Shown: positions 1-8,210 of the stretch, one piece after another
How positions within the stretch are numbered: position 1 is the stretch's first letter
How the letters are laid out: each line of letters begins with the position of its first letter
Position numbers and translations under genes: made by a program
Assembly: GCA_029859485.1 (NCBI GenBank)
Contig: JAOUDB010000068.1
Coordinates: 1-9,514, forward strand
Direction of reading: 5' to 3'
Source: Desulfuromonadales bacterium
Lineage (GTDB): Bacteria; Desulfobacterota; Desulfuromonadia; Desulfuromonadales; BM103
DNA: 9,514 nt
The notes under the pieces: generated by a model
The model's database searches: none
Told to the model about the DNA's origin: nothing
The model's input: the letters and a program-made list of their open reading frames with translations, nothing else

Positions 1-25
1 TATAAGGTTTTAATACCATACCGTA

Positions 26-44
26 CCTAGACGCTAGGCCCTAG
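26..44. repeat. Overlapping short palindromes left of the regulator promoter
   Basis: CCTAG-ACG-CTAGG (26-38) overlaps CTAGG-C-CCTAG (34-44), so the middle CTAGG arm can pair with either neighbour. No T-run follows. It lies about 30 bp upstream of the -35-like hexamer. It could be the end of a terminator from a gene left of the window or a protein-binding site; nothing else in 1-66 suggests a gene. The role is unknown. Confidence 0.35.
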
Positions 45-66
45 CCTCCATCCTCCGCTCTTCCGG

Positions 67-96
67 TTGACACAATCGTGCCAAAAGTGGCACAAT
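67..96 (+). promoter_or_regulatory. Candidate sigma-70 promoter of the sensor-activator gene
   Basis: A perfect TTGACA (-35) at 67-72 is followed after 18 bp by CACAAT at 91-96, which matches 4 of 6 bases of the -10 consensus. Transcription would begin near 103, giving a leader of about 25 nt before the ATG at 128. The spacer and -10 are covered by a palindrome that recurs twice downstream of the gene, so the promoter is probably controlled by whatever binds it. The -10 is weak and the call rests on the good -35. Confidence 0.5.
77..94. promoter_or_regulatory. Palindromic operator, site 1 (over the regulator's own promoter)
   Basis: CGTGCC-AAAAGT-GGCACA is an inverted repeat with 6-bp arms and a 6-bp centre. 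Read on the minus strand it is TGTGCC-ACTTTT-GGCACG, nearly the same as the sites at 2449-2466 and 2515-2532. It covers the spacer and most of the -10 of the candidate promoter, where bound protein would block RNA polymerase. I infer negative autoregulation by the activator encoded immediately downstream, a common arrangement for sigma-54 activators of the NtrC family. Binding by an unrelated regulator is not excluded. Confidence 0.65.
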
Positions 97-127
97 CCGG
101 TACCGGTCTCGACAGAAAGGGAGCTTT

Positions 128-2407
128 ATGGATCCGATCATTACCGTCAAGGAAAACTGTCGCAAATGCTACGCCTGTGTACGCAACTGCCCGGTCAAAG
201 CAGTCCGCGTCGACCAGAACTACGCCGAGGTCATCAGCGGTCGCTGCATAGGCTGCGGCAACTGCGTGAAAATCTGCTCGCAGAAAGCCAAAGTCATCGC
301 TGACCATATCGGGGAATGCAGAAAGCTCCTCGAAGGCGAGAACAAACCGATCGCCATCATTGGCTGCTCACACCCGGCATTCTTCAACGACGTCAACACA
401 GGCCAACTGGTCACAGGTCTGCGCCGACTCGGCTTTTCCGAAGTCCATGAGGGCGCCGCCGGCATCGATCTGCTACGTGACAGCTACCGCAATAAGGTCG
501 AAAAGAACTCCGATTTCCCGCTGATAACAACCCACTGCCCGACAGTTGTTGACCTGATCGAACGGCACTACCCGCAACTCCTGAAAAACCTGATTGGCAT
601 CGTTTCGCCGATGGTGGCGATCGGACGCTTTATCAAAAGCCGCAGGTCTAAAGAGACTCCGATCGTCTACATCAGTTCCTGCATCGCAGGTAAATTCGAG
701 ATAACAGCCGAAGAGACTGGGGGCGCCATTGACTGCGTCATCTCCTACCAGGAACTCAGCCAAATGTTTCAGACTCGCAATCTCAACCTGAAACGTCTTG
801 GTGAGATGGCTCTGGACGGAATCGAGCCCAGGCGTGGCCACCTCTTTGCCATTTCCGGAGGACCGTTCAAATCGTTCGGCATTTCAAGCGAAATCACCGA
901 CAAAGACTACGTAGAGACCGAAGGGGAAGAAAACACCATGGAGGTAATCAAGGACCTTGCCGCCGGCAGGATTTCCCCCAAGGTTGTCGATATCCGCTTC
1001 TGCAACGGTGGCTGCATCGGAGGACCCGGCAAGAACAACCGCCTGACGACCTTCTCCAAACGGAACCTGATTATCGATCAGCACCTTAACAAGAACCTGT
1101 ACTACAAAACCAAGTCGATCTATCTGGCGGACATACCATTGCCTGATTTTTTCAGAACTTTCTCCAATAAACATGAACGACAAAAAGCCCCGAGCAGTGA
1201 ACGCTTACGCCAGATCCTTCAGTCAACCGATAAGTATGACACCAAGGATGAACTGAATTGCGGCGCCTGCGGATATTCCACATGCCGCGAGCATGCTGTA
1301 GCCGTTTATCGTGACCTTGCAGAGGGGAATATGTGCCTCCCTCACTCGATTAAACGCCTTGAAGAGGATCACATCAAGCTCACCCAGAAGTACGAACTGG
1401 CTAAACACGCCCTAAATCAGGAGTTCGGCGACACAATGATTGTCGGCAACGACCAGCGGACTAGAGAAGTTATCAAACTGATTCACCAGGTCGGTCCGAC
1501 ACCGACGACAGTTTTGATTCGCGGTGAAAGCGGAACCGGGAAAGAACTCACCGCGCGCGCCATCCACGCCCAGAGCAAGCGCGCCGACAAGCCCCTGGTG
1601 ACTGTTAACTGTACGACCCTGACAGACAGTCTTCTGGAGAGTGAACTTTTCGGCCACAAAAAAGGCGCATTTACAGGCGCACTTGCCGAGAAACGCGGCC
1701 TTTTTGAATCGGCGGATGGCGGCACCATTTTCTTGGATGAAGTCGGCGACATCACCCCTAAACTTCAGGCGGAACTCCTGCGTGTCCTCGATGTCGGCGA
1801 GATCAGGCCTGTTGGAAGCAATACCGCAACCAAGGTCGACGTACGCCTGATCGCGGCAACGAACCGTAACCTCGAGCAAGGGATCGCTGAAGGCTGGTTT
1901 CGTGAAGATCTTTTCTATAGACTGAATGTCTTCACGATTACCATGCCACCGTTACGTAACCGCCTCGACTCTCTCGACGAGCTGCTACAAACCTTTATCG
2001 CAAAGGCCAGCACGCGCGTCAATAAGACATTAATCGGCATCGAAGACCGGGCGATTTACGCCATGCATCAATACCACTGGCCAGGCAATATCCGGGAGCT
2101 GCAGAACATTATCGAGCGTGCAGCAGTTCTGACTCATGATGAGGTCATCAGGCTTGAGAACCTACCTGTGATTTTCGGTGAACTGGTCTTTCAGTCACCT
2201 GACGAGACCAGCCAGGACAGCCTGCGCAGCCAGCGGCAAAAGCATGTGAACCAGGTCGAAAGAAACCTTTTGACGCGATACTTGCGCGAAACGGATGGCA
2301 ACACCTCGGCAGCAGCCCGCCTTGCCGGAATTCCGCGAAGAACCTTCTACAGGATGCTCAGCCGCAACGGGCTCAACGGGTCCGATTTCAAATCACCACA
2401 AAAATGA
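128..2407 (+). CDS. Sigma-54-dependent activator with ferredoxin, Fe-hydrogenase-like and Fe-S sensor domains
   Basis: This is a 759-residue cytoplasmic transcription activator with a metal-cluster sensory half. In order: a 2x[4Fe-4S] ferredoxin (Cys 11, 14, 17, 21 and 40, 43, 46, 50); an iron-hydrogenase large-subunit C-terminal-like domain (about 70-345) with TTHCP at 134-138, SSCIAGKFE at 183-191 and FCNGGCIGG at 291-299; a CGACGYSTC Fe-S domain (Cys 378, 381, 386, 403) resembling those of RnfB and corrinoid Fe-S proteins; a helical linker (about 407-432); a sigma-54 AAA+ domain with Walker A GESGTGKE (466-473), the sigma-54-contact loop GAFTGA (513-518), Walker B FLDE (535-538) and [10 protein letters not shown] (651-660); and a Fis-type helix-turn-helix (about 725-749). 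The four cysteines that would hold the hydrogenase [4Fe-4S] cluster remain (137, 185, 292, 296), but the lysine after the second is replaced by Gly188, so catalysis is doubtful. AAAGGGAG at 116-123 supports the start. It probably senses redox state, H2 or a related ligand; the signal is inferred. Confidence 0.93.
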   Translation: MDPIITVKENCRKCYACVRNCPVKAVRVDQNYAEVISGRCIGCGNCVKICSQKAKVIADHIGECRKLLEGENKPIAIIGCSHPAFFNDVNTGQLVTGLRRLGFSEVHEGAAGIDLLRDSYRNKVEKNSDFPLITTHCPTVVDLIERHYPQLLKNLIGIVSPMVAIGRFIKSRRSKETPIVYISSCIAGKFEITAEETGGAIDCVISYQELSQMFQTRNLNLKRLGEMALDGIEPRRGHLFAISGGPFKSFGISSEITDKDYVETEGEENTMEVIKDLAAGRISPKVVDIRFCNGGCIGGPGKNNRLTTFSKRNLIIDQHLNKNLYYKTKSIYLADIPLPDFFRTFSNKHERQKAPSSERLRQILQSTDKYDTKDELNCGACGYSTCREHAVAVYRDLAEGNMCLPHSIKRLEEDHIKLTQKYELAKHALNQEFGDTMIVGNDQRTREVIKLIHQVGPTPTTVLIRGESGTGKELTARAIHAQSKRADKPLVTVNCTTLTDSLLESELFGHKKGAFTGALAEKRGLFESADGGTIFLDEVGDITPKLQAELLRVLDVGEIRPVGSNTATKVDVRLIAATNRNLEQGIAEGWFREDLFYRLNVFTITMPPLRNRLDSLDELLQTFIAKASTRVNKTLIGIEDRAIYAMHQYHWPGNIRELQNIIERAAVLTHDEVIRLENLPVIFGELVFQSPDETSQDSLRSQRQKHVNQVERNLLTRYLRETDGNTSAAARLAGIPRRTFYRMLSRNGLNGSDFKSPQK

Positions 2408-2418
2408 GAAGTCTCTAA

Positions 2419-2431
2419 GACAAAATTTGTC
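2419..2431. other. Short palindrome just after the activator gene
   Basis: GACAAA-A-TTTGTC is a perfect 6-bp-arm palindrome 11 bp after the stop codon, preceded by GAGA-AG-TCTC at 2406-2415. The stem is AT-rich and no T-run follows, so it is a poor terminator. It could be a weak stop signal or a binding site. I see no convincing terminator for the activator gene, so its transcript may continue into the small-RNA region. Confidence 0.25.
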
Positions 2432-2448
2432 ATATTTACAAATCTCAT

Positions 2449-2466
2449 TGTGCCACTTCCGGCACA
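2449..2466. promoter_or_regulatory. Palindromic activator site 2 (distal enhancer-like site)
   Basis: TGTGCC-ACTTCC-GGCACA is a perfect inverted repeat with 6-bp arms and the best copy of the motif in the window. Its centre is about 199 bp upstream of the predicted start of the sigma-54 transcript and 66 bp from the centre of site 3. Paired sites at this distance are typical upstream activating sequences for sigma-54 activators, which contact the polymerase by DNA looping. The likely ligand is the Fis-type helix-turn-helix of the activator encoded immediately upstream. Confidence 0.7.
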
Positions 2467-2514
2467 GCGAAATGGCACGGCATTGTGGCGTTTTCCCCGC
2501 AGACACATCATTGA

Positions 2515-2532
2515 TGTGCCACATCCGACACA
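2515..2532. promoter_or_regulatory. Palindromic activator site 3 (proximal enhancer-like site)
   Basis: TGTGCC-ACATCC-GACACA carries one mismatch between its arms but has the same spacing and centre pattern as site 2. Its centre is about 133 bp upstream of the predicted sigma-54 start. A second palindrome, CACATCA-T-TGATGTG (2504-2518), overlaps its left arm. I infer cooperative binding with site 2. No clear IHF site was found by eye between here and the promoter. Confidence 0.65.
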
Positions 2533-2628
2533 ATAATTCAACATGGCCCAACCTTAAAACATTTCCTGGAAAACCGGCAAAGCCGCTGAGGAAGGTACTT
2601 TACAATATTCGTCAAGAATCTCATCTTG

Positions 2629-2645
2629 TTGGCATAATAGTTGCT
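2629..2645 (+). promoter_or_regulatory. Sigma-54 (-24/-12) promoter
   Basis: TTGGCAT-AATAG-TTGCT matches the sigma-54 consensus TTGGCAC-N5-TTGCA closely. The invariant GG (2631-2632) and GC (2643-2644) are separated by exactly 10 bp. Transcription would start about 12 nt after the GC, near 2653-2658. Two palindromic sites lie upstream at enhancer distance, and the gene just before encodes a sigma-54 activator. What follows is a short stretch ending in a strong terminator, not a reading frame, so the product is most simply a small RNA. Confidence 0.8.
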
Positions 2646-2655
2646 CTTTATGAAA

Positions 2656-2754
2656 CCAACTGTCTAGGGACATCAGTTTCCATACCTAAAAAGGATTCCT
2701 GTTCCCTTGTTTGCGCCGCCACGGGACCTCTCTCCCCCGGGCGGCGTTTTTTTT
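2656..2754 (+). ncRNA. Putative sigma-54-dependent small RNA, about 100 nt
   Basis: The transcript predicted from the -24/-12 promoter would run from about 2656 (uncertain by 3 nt) to the T-run at 2747-2754. Its 5' part can fold as TGTC-TAGG-GACA (2661-2672), or alternatively AACTG (2658-2662) with CAGTT (2674-2678). An unpaired middle (about 2680-2712) contains AAGGA, and the 3' end is the terminator hairpin, whose ten-base loop ACCTCTCTCC is pyrimidine-rich. There is no open reading frame of useful length with a ribosome binding site. A CU-rich loop resembles seed loops of small RNAs that block ribosome binding sites. AGGGA (2666-2670) and AAGGA (2691-2695) resemble CsrA-binding motifs, giving a second possible role. 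I do not recognise it as a known RNA family. It could instead be an attenuated leader of ptsP, whose start is about 160 nt beyond the terminator. Confidence 0.6.
2713..2754 (+). terminator. Strong intrinsic terminator of the small RNA
   Basis: CGCCGCC (2714-2720) pairs with GGCGGCG (2740-2746), and inside it CGGG (2722-2725) pairs with CCCG (2736-2739). This makes an 11-bp GC-rich stem with one bulged A at 2721 and a ten-base loop at 2726-2735. Eight T residues follow (2747-2754). It ends the sigma-54 transcript and separates it from ptsP. Confidence 0.9.
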
Positions 2755-2831
2755 ATACCAAGAGCGACCCAATTCCTATCTTACAAGAGACGAGACAGTC
2801 CCCCGCAGAGAGACAACCTGAAATCTTCTCG

Positions 2832-2855
2832 ATTTTTTAGTCTCAATTTTTTAGT
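2832..2855 (+). repeat. Tandem ATTTTTTAGT pair in the ptsP leader
   Basis: ATTTTTTAGT occurs at 2832-2841 and again at 2846-2855, a 14-bp period. The region is AT-rich and lies 63-86 bp before the ptsP start, where an UP-like element or a regulator site could sit. The rest of 2755-2917 shows only weak promoter candidates, such as CATACT at 2882-2887 and TAATAC at 2903-2908, neither with a good -35. The function is unknown. Confidence 0.3.
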
Positions 2856-2917
2856 TCGCCAAAAGATCAATCGTCAGCTATCATACTGTTGTAACTATCA
2901 TCTAATACAGACAACAA

Positions 2918-5263
2918 ATGCCACGTACAGCTAAATCAAAAATTGGCGTCACCACTCTTGAGGATATCAGCGCGCTGATTCTACAGTCGCATGATCTCGA
3001 CGAGACACTGCGGAACATAGTCAATCTCGTAGCGCGACGCATGCATACAGACGTCTGTTCGATCTACCTCCTTGACGAAGACAATGAAACCCTGCGCCTG
3101 CAGGCATCGAAAGGTCTTTCACGCAAAGCTGTCGGTAAAGTCACCCTGCGTATCGGCGAAGGCCTGACCGGCATGGCCGCGCAAAAGCGCCATGCAATCG
3201 CTATAGAAGAACCTCAAGATCATCCCAGTTACCTTTACTTCAAAGAGACTGGTGAAGAGAAATTTCACTCATTTCTTGGCATTCCGCTCTTCGATCGCAA
3301 CAAACCTCTTGGGGTTATCGTTTTACAGACCAAGACCTCACGGCAGTTCAGCAAAGAAGAAATAAGCGCACTCTCGACTATCGCTTTCCAGATTACTTCT
3401 ATTGTCGTCAACGCCCGCCTGCTCGACTCAATCCGTCTGCACCAGGAAGAAAGCCAGCGAGTCAGTGAAGCACTCGCCTCGGCGCAACAGACCATCACGG
3501 ACGTTGAGCAAGCAACTGAAGACTCCCGCCAGAATACGCTTTCTGGTGTTATCGCCTACCCTGGAGTTGCAATCGGTCCGGCGGCAATCCTCGAGGAGCG
3601 TCTCGGCTTTGCAGACATCCTGCACGAGGAGCAGATCGACATTGCAAACGAGTTGAAAAAACTCGAAAGCGCCCTGGAAAAGACCTGCATCCAGACCATC
3701 TTCCTGGAAAAACGCGTCGCTGAGCGGCTCAGTGAAAACGATGCAGCAATTTTTCACACACACCTGATGATTCTCGAAGATCGCAGCTTTATCAGAAAGC
3801 TTCAAATTCAGATATCAAACGGGCACAGCGCCGCATATGCTCTTGAAAAAACCGTTGCCGACTACATCGAAGTCTTCCATAACATGCAAGACCCGTATCT
3901 CCGTGAACGCGCAACTGACATGGAAGATATCGGTCGACGCATTCTCGCCAACCTAGTCGGAGAAACCGCTGATAGAGTTTTGCACCTGAAGCACCCGAGT
4001 ATTCTGGTTGCCCGGCAAATGCTCCCCTCCGACATGGCCGCTCTCGACAACGAGCAGATCCTCGCCATTGTCACCGAAGTCGGAGAGAAGAACGCTCACG
4101 CCATAATCATGGCGAAGTCAATGGGGATTCCAGCCATTGTTGCCGTGCGTGGTGCTCTCAAGAACATTGCCCCCGAAGACAGCCTGATCGTTGATGGCAA
4201 TACCGGCCGGATCTACATCAACCCCCTTGAGACGGTCAAGGACGAGTATCATCGGCTTCAGGTTGACCAGACCCGCGAGCTCTGCCGCCTTGAACAGTAT
4301 CGCGACGAACCGGCAATGACTGCTGACGGCCACCGCATTACCCTTCGTGCAAACATCGGATTGATCAGCGACATTAATGTTGCCAAGCGCTTCGGTGCCG
4401 AGGGGGTCGGTCTCTATCGTACAGAATTTCCCTATATGGCCCGCGGCGATTTTCCCAGCAGAGAGGATCAATACGAGCTCTACAGCCGCGTGGTCAAGGC
4501 CTTTGCCGGCGAGACGGTCACCATCCGGACTCTGGATATCGGGGGAGACAAAGGTCTCCCTTACTTCAGCCCACCCAAGGAGGACAACCCCTTCATGGGC
4601 TGGCGCTCGGTTCGTGTCTCCCTCGACAACCGGGACATTTTCCAAACTCAGATTGAAGCGATTCTCATGGCAGGGTGCCACGGCCAGGTCAAACTGCTCT
4701 TCCCGATGATTTCGAGTATGGATGAAACGATTGCATGCCTTGAAGTGGTCGAGGAAGCCCGCGGCAATCTGACGAAAGAAGGTATTGATTTTGCCGACAA
4801 TGTTCCTGTCGGCGTCATGATCGAAGTTCCTGCAGCCGTGAGGCTTGTCCCTCGACTTGCCAACAAAGTTGACTTCTTTGCCCTCGGCACTAATGACCTT
4901 GTGCAATACCTGCTGGCGACCGATCGCAACAACCCTTTGGTCAGCAAGTACTATGACCCGCTCCATCCTGCCGTTTTACAAGTTCTTTACGAAGTCACCG
5001 ACAAAGCCCTTTCTATGGGAAAAGGCGTCAGCCTCTGTGGTGAGATGGCAACCGATCCGCTTACCCTTCTGTTACTGATCGGTATGGGGCTGCGTGAATT
5101 CTCCATGCCCGCACCTTTCATTCCACGCATCAAAGCCTTTCTCAGAGGGGCTTCACTAACGACCGCTTGCAAGTGCTACACGGAAATTCATCGCATGGAC
5201 AGCAGCACGGAGATTCGTGCGCACCTTGCTGAGATTCTTGAGGATATTGAGTTGGGTTATTAG
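2918..5263 (+). CDS. ptsP: Phosphoenolpyruvate-protein phosphotransferase PtsP (enzyme I-Ntr) with GAF domain
   Basis: This 781-residue cytoplasmic protein is enzyme I of the nitrogen phosphotransferase system. It takes phosphate from phosphoenolpyruvate onto a histidine and passes it to an HPr/NPr carrier. It has an N-terminal GAF sensor domain (about 12-168), a helical connector (about 168-205), the enzyme I N-terminal region (about 208-350), the mobile phosphohistidine domain with His394 in NAHAIIMAKS, and a C-terminal phosphoenolpyruvate-binding barrel with GLYRTEF (498-504), TLDIGGDK (538-545), GVMIEVP (632-638), FALGTNDL (654-661) and CGEM around Cys707. Length and order are normal for GAF-type PtsP. 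An in-frame TAA at 2903-2905 leaves ATG 2918 as the only start that includes the whole GAF domain, yet no Shine-Dalgarno sequence precedes it. The residues around His394 depart from the usual signature. No HPr or EIIA gene is in the window. Confidence 0.96.
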   Translation: MPRTAKSKIGVTTLEDISALILQSHDLDETLRNIVNLVARRMHTDVCSIYLLDEDNETLRLQASKGLSRKAVGKVTLRIGEGLTGMAAQKRHAIAIEEPQDHPSYLYFKETGEEKFHSFLGIPLFDRNKPLGVIVLQTKTSRQFSKEEISALSTIAFQITSIVVNARLLDSIRLHQEESQRVSEALASAQQTITDVEQATEDSRQNTLSGVIAYPGVAIGPAAILEERLGFADILHEEQIDIANELKKLESALEKTCIQTIFLEKRVAERLSENDAAIFHTHLMILEDRSFIRKLQIQISNGHSAAYALEKTVADYIEVFHNMQDPYLRERATDMEDIGRRILANLVGETADRVLHLKHPSILVARQMLPSDMAALDNEQILAIVTEVGEKNAHAIIMAKSMGIPAIVAVRGALKNIAPEDSLIVDGNTGRIYINPLETVKDEYHRLQVDQTRELCRLEQYRDEPAMTADGHRITLRANIGLISDINVAKRFGAEGVGLYRTEFPYMARGDFPSREDQYELYSRVVKAFAGETVTIRTLDIGGDKGLPYFSPPKEDNPFMGWRSVRVSLDNRDIFQTQIEAILMAGCHGQVKLLFPMISSMDETIACLEVVEEARGNLTKEGIDFADNVPVGVMIEVPAAVRLVPRLANKVDFFALGTNDLVQYLLATDRNNPLVSKYYDPLHPAVLQVLYEVTDKALSMGKGVSLCGEMATDPLTLLLLIGMGLREFSMPAPFIPRIKAFLRGASLTTACKCYTEIHRMDSSTEIRAHLAEILEDIELGY

Positions 5264-5299
5264 ACTGGGGACTGGGGACTGGGGACTGGGGACTGGGGG
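5264..5299 (+). repeat. Five-unit ACTGGGG tandem repeat, G-quadruplex motif
   Basis: Five perfect ACTGGGG heptamers begin directly after the ptsP stop codon, with one extra G at the end. The plus strand therefore has five runs of at least four G separated by identical ACT loops, a textbook G-quadruplex sequence that would lie in the 3' end of the ptsP mRNA. The unit is the complement of CCCCAGT, a form of the CCCCART short tandem repeat known from cyanobacteria. Copy number is probably variable between strains. The rest of 5264-5435 holds GACAGTCCCCC (5358-5368) and the valS terminator; no gene is seen. Confidence 0.85.
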
Positions 5300-5378
5300 T
5301 TTGAAGTTTGGCTATCTGCCGGCCTGCCCTTATCCTGCCGTGGCAGAGTACACAAAGGACAGTCCCCCAACATCCAAC

Positions 5379-5413
5379 AAAAAAAGGGCAACAGATATAA
5401 AACCTATTGCCCT
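5379..5413 (-). terminator. Intrinsic terminator of valS
   Basis: On the minus strand AGGGCAA (5413-5407) pairs with TTGCCCT (5391-5385) across a 15-nt loop, followed by seven T residues (5385-5379, the first shared with the stem). It starts 22 nt after the valS stop codon. On the plus strand the hairpin is followed by GAAAATC, so it would stop ptsP transcripts poorly; no separate ptsP terminator is evident. Confidence 0.75.
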
Positions 5414-5435
5414 GAAAATCATCTCTCTAAAAATT

Positions 5436-8093
<2,658 letters not shown>

Positions 8094-8103
8094 CAGTGTC
8101 GCA

Positions 8104-8110
8104 TCCTTCC
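8104..8110 (-). promoter_or_regulatory. Ribosome binding site deciding the valS start
   Basis: GGAAGGA on the minus strand lies 10 nt before ATG 8093. The extra 32 in-frame residues up to 8189 would begin inside the terminator-like hairpin at 8152-8180 and do not look like ValRS, so the downstream ATG is preferred. Confidence 0.65.
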
Positions 8111-8151
8111 AACATGGCGAATTCGGCATTTTTCTCTGGAGCCGACAAAAG

Positions 8152-8180
8152 GAAATGGGGATTTTAGCAATCCCCATTTC
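8152..8180 (-). terminator. Perfect 12-bp hairpin between the receiver gene and valS
   Basis: GAAATGGGGATT (8152-8163) and AATCCCCATTTC (8169-8180) are exact inverted repeats around a five-base loop. On the minus strand the stem is followed by C and four T, and it begins 31 nt after the receiver gene's stop codon. This fits a moderate intrinsic terminator. The short T-run may allow read-through to valS, or the hairpin may mark an RNA-processing site. Confidence 0.6.
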
Positions 8181-8210
8181 ACACGTCAATCTATTGTCTG
8201 CCAGTTACTC

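Noticed and set aside
89..106. TGGCAC upstream of the activator gene as a sigma-54 promoter
   Set aside because: No GC at the -12 position with correct spacing; the sequence is an arm of the palindromic operator.
2473..2489. TGGCAC followed by TTGTGG as a second sigma-54 promoter
   Set aside because: The -12 GC is missing at the required 10-bp distance. The TGGCAC is better explained as a half-site resembling the neighbouring palindromes.
2650..2667. Tiny frame ATG AAA CCA ACT GTC TAG near the RNA start as a leader peptide
   Set aside because: Its ATG lies a few bases upstream of the predicted start site, it has no ribosome binding site and encodes only five residues.
2656..2754. 6S RNA or a GEMM (cyclic dinucleotide) riboswitch
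   Set aside because: It is too short for 6S RNA and lacks its long interrupted hairpin; the conserved GEMM sequence blocks are not present.
2295..2840. 181-codon plus-strand frame covering the intergenic region
   Set aside because: It starts inside the activator gene in another frame and runs through the palindromes, promoter and terminator; there is no ribosome binding site or domain.
4118..4966. 282-codon minus-strand frame inside ptsP
   Set aside because: It lies wholly inside a well-supported ptsP reading frame and its translation has no family features.
8094..8189. Upstream in-frame extension of valS by 32 residues
   Set aside because: It would start inside the hairpin at 8152-8180, has no ribosome binding site, and the extra residues do not resemble the ValRS N-terminus.
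8094..8210. T-box or other tRNA-responsive leader upstream of valS
   Set aside because: The gap is only 117 nt, there is no T-box sequence, and the hairpin is better explained as the terminator of the preceding gene.
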